A DNA stretch of 64,000 bases from Symsagittifera roscoffensis (Eukaryota; Xenacoelomorpha; Acoela; Convolutidae): the NCBI RefSeq assembly GCF_963678635.1, contig NC_087065.1, positions 9,569,579-9,633,578 of the forward strand, written 5' to 3'. The translations under genes were made by a program, and so were the position numbers. The notes under the pieces are model-generated. The model was given only the letters and a program-made list of their open reading frames with translations. It did no database searches and was not told where the DNA came from. This document shows positions 61,439-64,000 of this stretch, piece by piece; position 1 is the first letter of the stretch; each line of letters opens with the position of its first letter.

Positions 61439-63110
61439 TTTGTCCTAAATTTTTTAGGTTCAACTTCTTTTTTTTGCAAAATGGAATATTTAGTTAGTTT
61501 TTTTTTACTTCTCAGATCAAAAAAATTTTTTTTTCTGATTTATTCTATTTTTTGATTGAAAATTTTTCTGTAATTTGTAAACTTATCTTTCTTTTTGAAT
61601 CATTTTCTTCACTTGTTTTTAGATTTTGTTTTTTACAGCCCAAGTTAAATCGCTTACTTTTTTTTGCGTACTTGGAAAACGAAAATTTTTTTTTCAGTTT
61701 TCGGGTGTTTCGAGGAGGATGGGTTTCAATTTTGAATTTCAGGTTTAGATTTTACGAATTGTTAGCTCAAAACTGTTGAATTTCAAAGTTGAAACCCATC
61801 CTCCTTGAAACACTCGAAAACCTAAATTATTTTTTTTATCTAGTAATCAAAAAGACTGTTTTCCGAGTATGCGATTTAAATTGGGCAGTGAAAAAAAAAA
61901 TCTAAAAACAAGTGAAGAAATTGATTCAGAAAGAAAGATAATTTTACAAATTACAGAAAAACTTTCAAACAAAAAAAAGAGTAAAAAAGAAAAAAAATTT
62001 TTTGATCTGAGAAGTAGGCCGATAGAAAAACTAACTAAATATTCCATTTTGCAAAAAAAAGAAATTGAACCGATTAAATTTAGGATGAAAACCGATAAAG
62101 TTTTTCTGTAATTTGTAAAATTATTTTTCTTTCTGAATCAATTTCTTCACTTGTTTTTAGATTTCGTTTTTTACAGCCCAAGTTAAATAGCTTACTTTTT
62201 TTTGCGTACTTGGAAAACGAAATTTTTTTTTTCAGTTTTCGGGTGTTTCAAGGAGGATGGGTTTCAATTTTGAATTTCAGGTTTAGATTTTACGAATTGT
62301 TAGCTCAAAACTGTTGAATTTCAAAGTTGAAACCCATCCTCCTTGAAACACTCGAAAACCTAAATTATTTTTTTTACCTAGTAAGCAAAAAGACTGTTTT
62401 CCGAGTATGCGATTTAACTTGGGCAGTGAAAAAAAAATCTAAGAACAAGTGAAGAAATTAATTCAGAAAGAAAGATAATTTTACAAATTACAGAAAAACT
62501 TTCAAACAAAAAAAAGAGTAAATAAGAAAAAAAATTTTTTTGATCTGAGAAGTAGGCCGATAGAAAAACTAACTAAATATTCCATTTTGCAAAAAAAAGA
62601 AATTGAACCGATTAAATTTAGGATGAAAACCGATAAAGTTTTTCTGTAATTTGTAAAATTATTTTTCTTTCTGAATCAATTTCTTCACTTGTTTTTAGAT
62701 TTCGTTTTTCACAGCCCAAGTTAAATCGCATACTTGGAAAAACAGACTTTTTGCGTACTTGAAAAACGAAATTTTTTTTTCAGTTTTCGGGTGTTTCAAG
62801 GAGGATGGGTTTCAATTTTGAAGTTCAACAGTTTTCAGCTAAAAATTCGTAAAATTTAAACCTGAAATTCAAAATTGAAACCCTTCTTCCTTGAAAAACC
62901 CGAAAACTGAAACAAAAAACGTTTTCCAAGTACGCAAAAAGACTATGCGTACTTGGAAAACAAAATACTATGCGTACTTCGTTTTCCAAGTACGCAAAAA
63001 AAGTATGCGATTTAACTTGGACTGTGAAAAACAAAATCTAAAAACAAATGAAAAAAATGTTTCAGAAAGAAAGATAACTTAACAAATTACAGAAAAACTT
63101 TCAATTAAAA
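61439..63110. repeat. Palindromic subrepeat block, unit 3
   Basis: The same organisation, with starts near 61568, 62106 and 62645. It is nearly identical to unit 1. Confidence 0.85.
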
Positions 63111-63770
63111 AATAGATTAAATCAGAAATTGAGAACAAAATTTTCTGAAAACATTTTGTCGACTTGGTTCTTGCTTGCTAAAAGATTATCAAGGCTTACT
63201 TGACGATGTTTATGAAGCTCAATCGAGACAACTTAAATATTTTTTTTGTGTTTGTATCGTATTTCAACATTTTTTTGAGTAACCTCTTTTAAAAAAATTT
63301 TTTTGATCGATTCCCTCCTTCTTTGCTCTATTATAATCCACTGCTCTAGTTGTCTTTCGCAAGGTTATGCGTACTTCACATATGCCCCAAATTATTTTGT
63401 TCAGAGCAAAGCGCTGAATGTTCTGATAGCCCCTTGCTGGCCTCGAACTTTTTTTGCAAAACAAATCGATCAACTACAAACCTTGAACTGGATTGTCATT
63501 TTGTCAGCTTCCAAATTTTTTCGATGCTCGTCATTGTGATGCGGAAGAGACGAAAGAGAAAATGGCGGCATATTTTCACGAGAGGAGCTCGGATGACTAC
63601 TCTGAACTGCTCGCTTCCTCGAAATATTCACCGAAATTGCTCTTGAGTTATGCTCATCATTATGCAAGACATTTACACTGATGTTTTTGTCCACTTTTCT
63701 GTAATTCATATCTAGGATCTTCACTGATGTTGGATTTGCAAAACTTTTGTCAAAAAACTGTAGACTTCTT

Positions 63771-63966
63771 CAGGGCGGATTTGGGGGGGGGGGGAGGGTC
63801 TGACGTCTTTTCCTTTTCGGATTCGACGCCCTGACGACACAAAAGGGTCCCCCTTTGTACTATTTTGACATACCCATTTTTGGCTGACTGACCCTAATAT
63901 TTTTCTAACGGCGCCATCGGCGCCAAAGCTAGTTTTGAGGGGGGAGAGCGCGCGCCAAAAATAAAG
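63771..63966 (+). mobile_element. hAT-like repeat, unit 3
   Basis: Essentially identical to the unit 1 copy. The window ends shortly after it. Confidence 0.55.
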
Positions 63967-64000
63967 CAATTTTTGGTACAAATTTTCGTTATTCTTGAAC

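Larger units (their letters stand above)
50994..64000 (+). repeat. Tandem array of the gene's 3' end, unit about 4.4 kb
   Basis: Units start at TATCTTCGTCGTCC: 50994-55361 (4,368 bp), 55362-59769 (4,408 bp) and 59770 to the window end (at least 4,231 bp). Each begins in the middle of anchor exon 44b and runs through the terminal exons, poly(A) signal, palindromic block and hAT-like repeat. The join (TTTTGCATA|TATCTTCG) fuses intergenic DNA to mid-exon. The array continues beyond the window. Confidence 0.95.

Noticed and set aside
52775-63981. Many 60-98-codon frames recurring three times
   Set aside because: They are by-products of the tandem repeat and its palindromes; several occur on both strands of the same inverted repeats and none has a recognisable domain.

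Overview
The window is animal nuclear DNA: AT-rich, full of introns, with GC-richer exons, mobile-element debris and no bacterial-style operons. Nearly all of it is one plus-strand gene, a type I ferlin of the dysferlin/myoferlin (C. elegans FER-1) family. I cannot name the species. The sequence suggests an invertebrate metazoan, because the protein aligns along its whole length with what is known of dysferlin/myoferlin but is clearly divergent. The gene starts upstream of the window; the first visible exon is inside the C2A domain.

I could chain 45 constitutive-path exons from 709 to 51374 with every reading phase matching, giving about 2,217 residues. The order is C2A (partial), C2B, FerI, C2C, FerA, FerB, the DysF region, C2D, C2E, a long low-complexity linker made of phase-symmetric exons (one only 12 nt), C2F, C2G and a C-terminal membrane anchor. 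Such proteins are tail-anchored calcium sensors for membrane fusion and repair. Two exons have a same-length, same-phase partner: a 69-nt pair between FerB and DysF (16141-16209 and 16269-16337) and a 148-nt pair encoding the transmembrane anchor (40060-40207 and 50892-51039). Both look like mutually exclusive exons. Three candidate terminal exons, all in the same phase, follow the second anchor exon.

Between the two anchor exons (40743-50513) lies an almost pristine LTR retrotransposon in antisense orientation. It has 1,150-bp LTRs differing at one position by eye, a target-site duplication ATAGC, a PBS and a PPT. Its gag has a zinc knuckle, followed by a protease reached through a textbook -1 frameshift signal (UUUAAAC, 7-nt spacer, 7-bp stem). 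It has no reverse transcriptase or integrase. Instead it carries three unrecognised ORFs, one of which has a second related copy beside it, and a leader studded with a repeated hexamer. It looks like a recently mobile, non-autonomous gag-pro element.

From 50994 to the end of the window the 3' end of the ferlin gene is tandemly repeated in units of about 4.4 kb (two complete, one partial). Each carries a 5'-truncated anchor exon, all three candidate terminal exons and a poly(A) signal, plus a nest of roughly 540-bp palindromic subrepeats and a hAT-like repeat. The introns hold further repeats: a Tc1-like foldback MITE, a CGATTATAATGG palindrome element, tRNA-like inverted repeats, a dispersed family with GTTCCGAC/GTCGGAAC ends, and several minisatellites.
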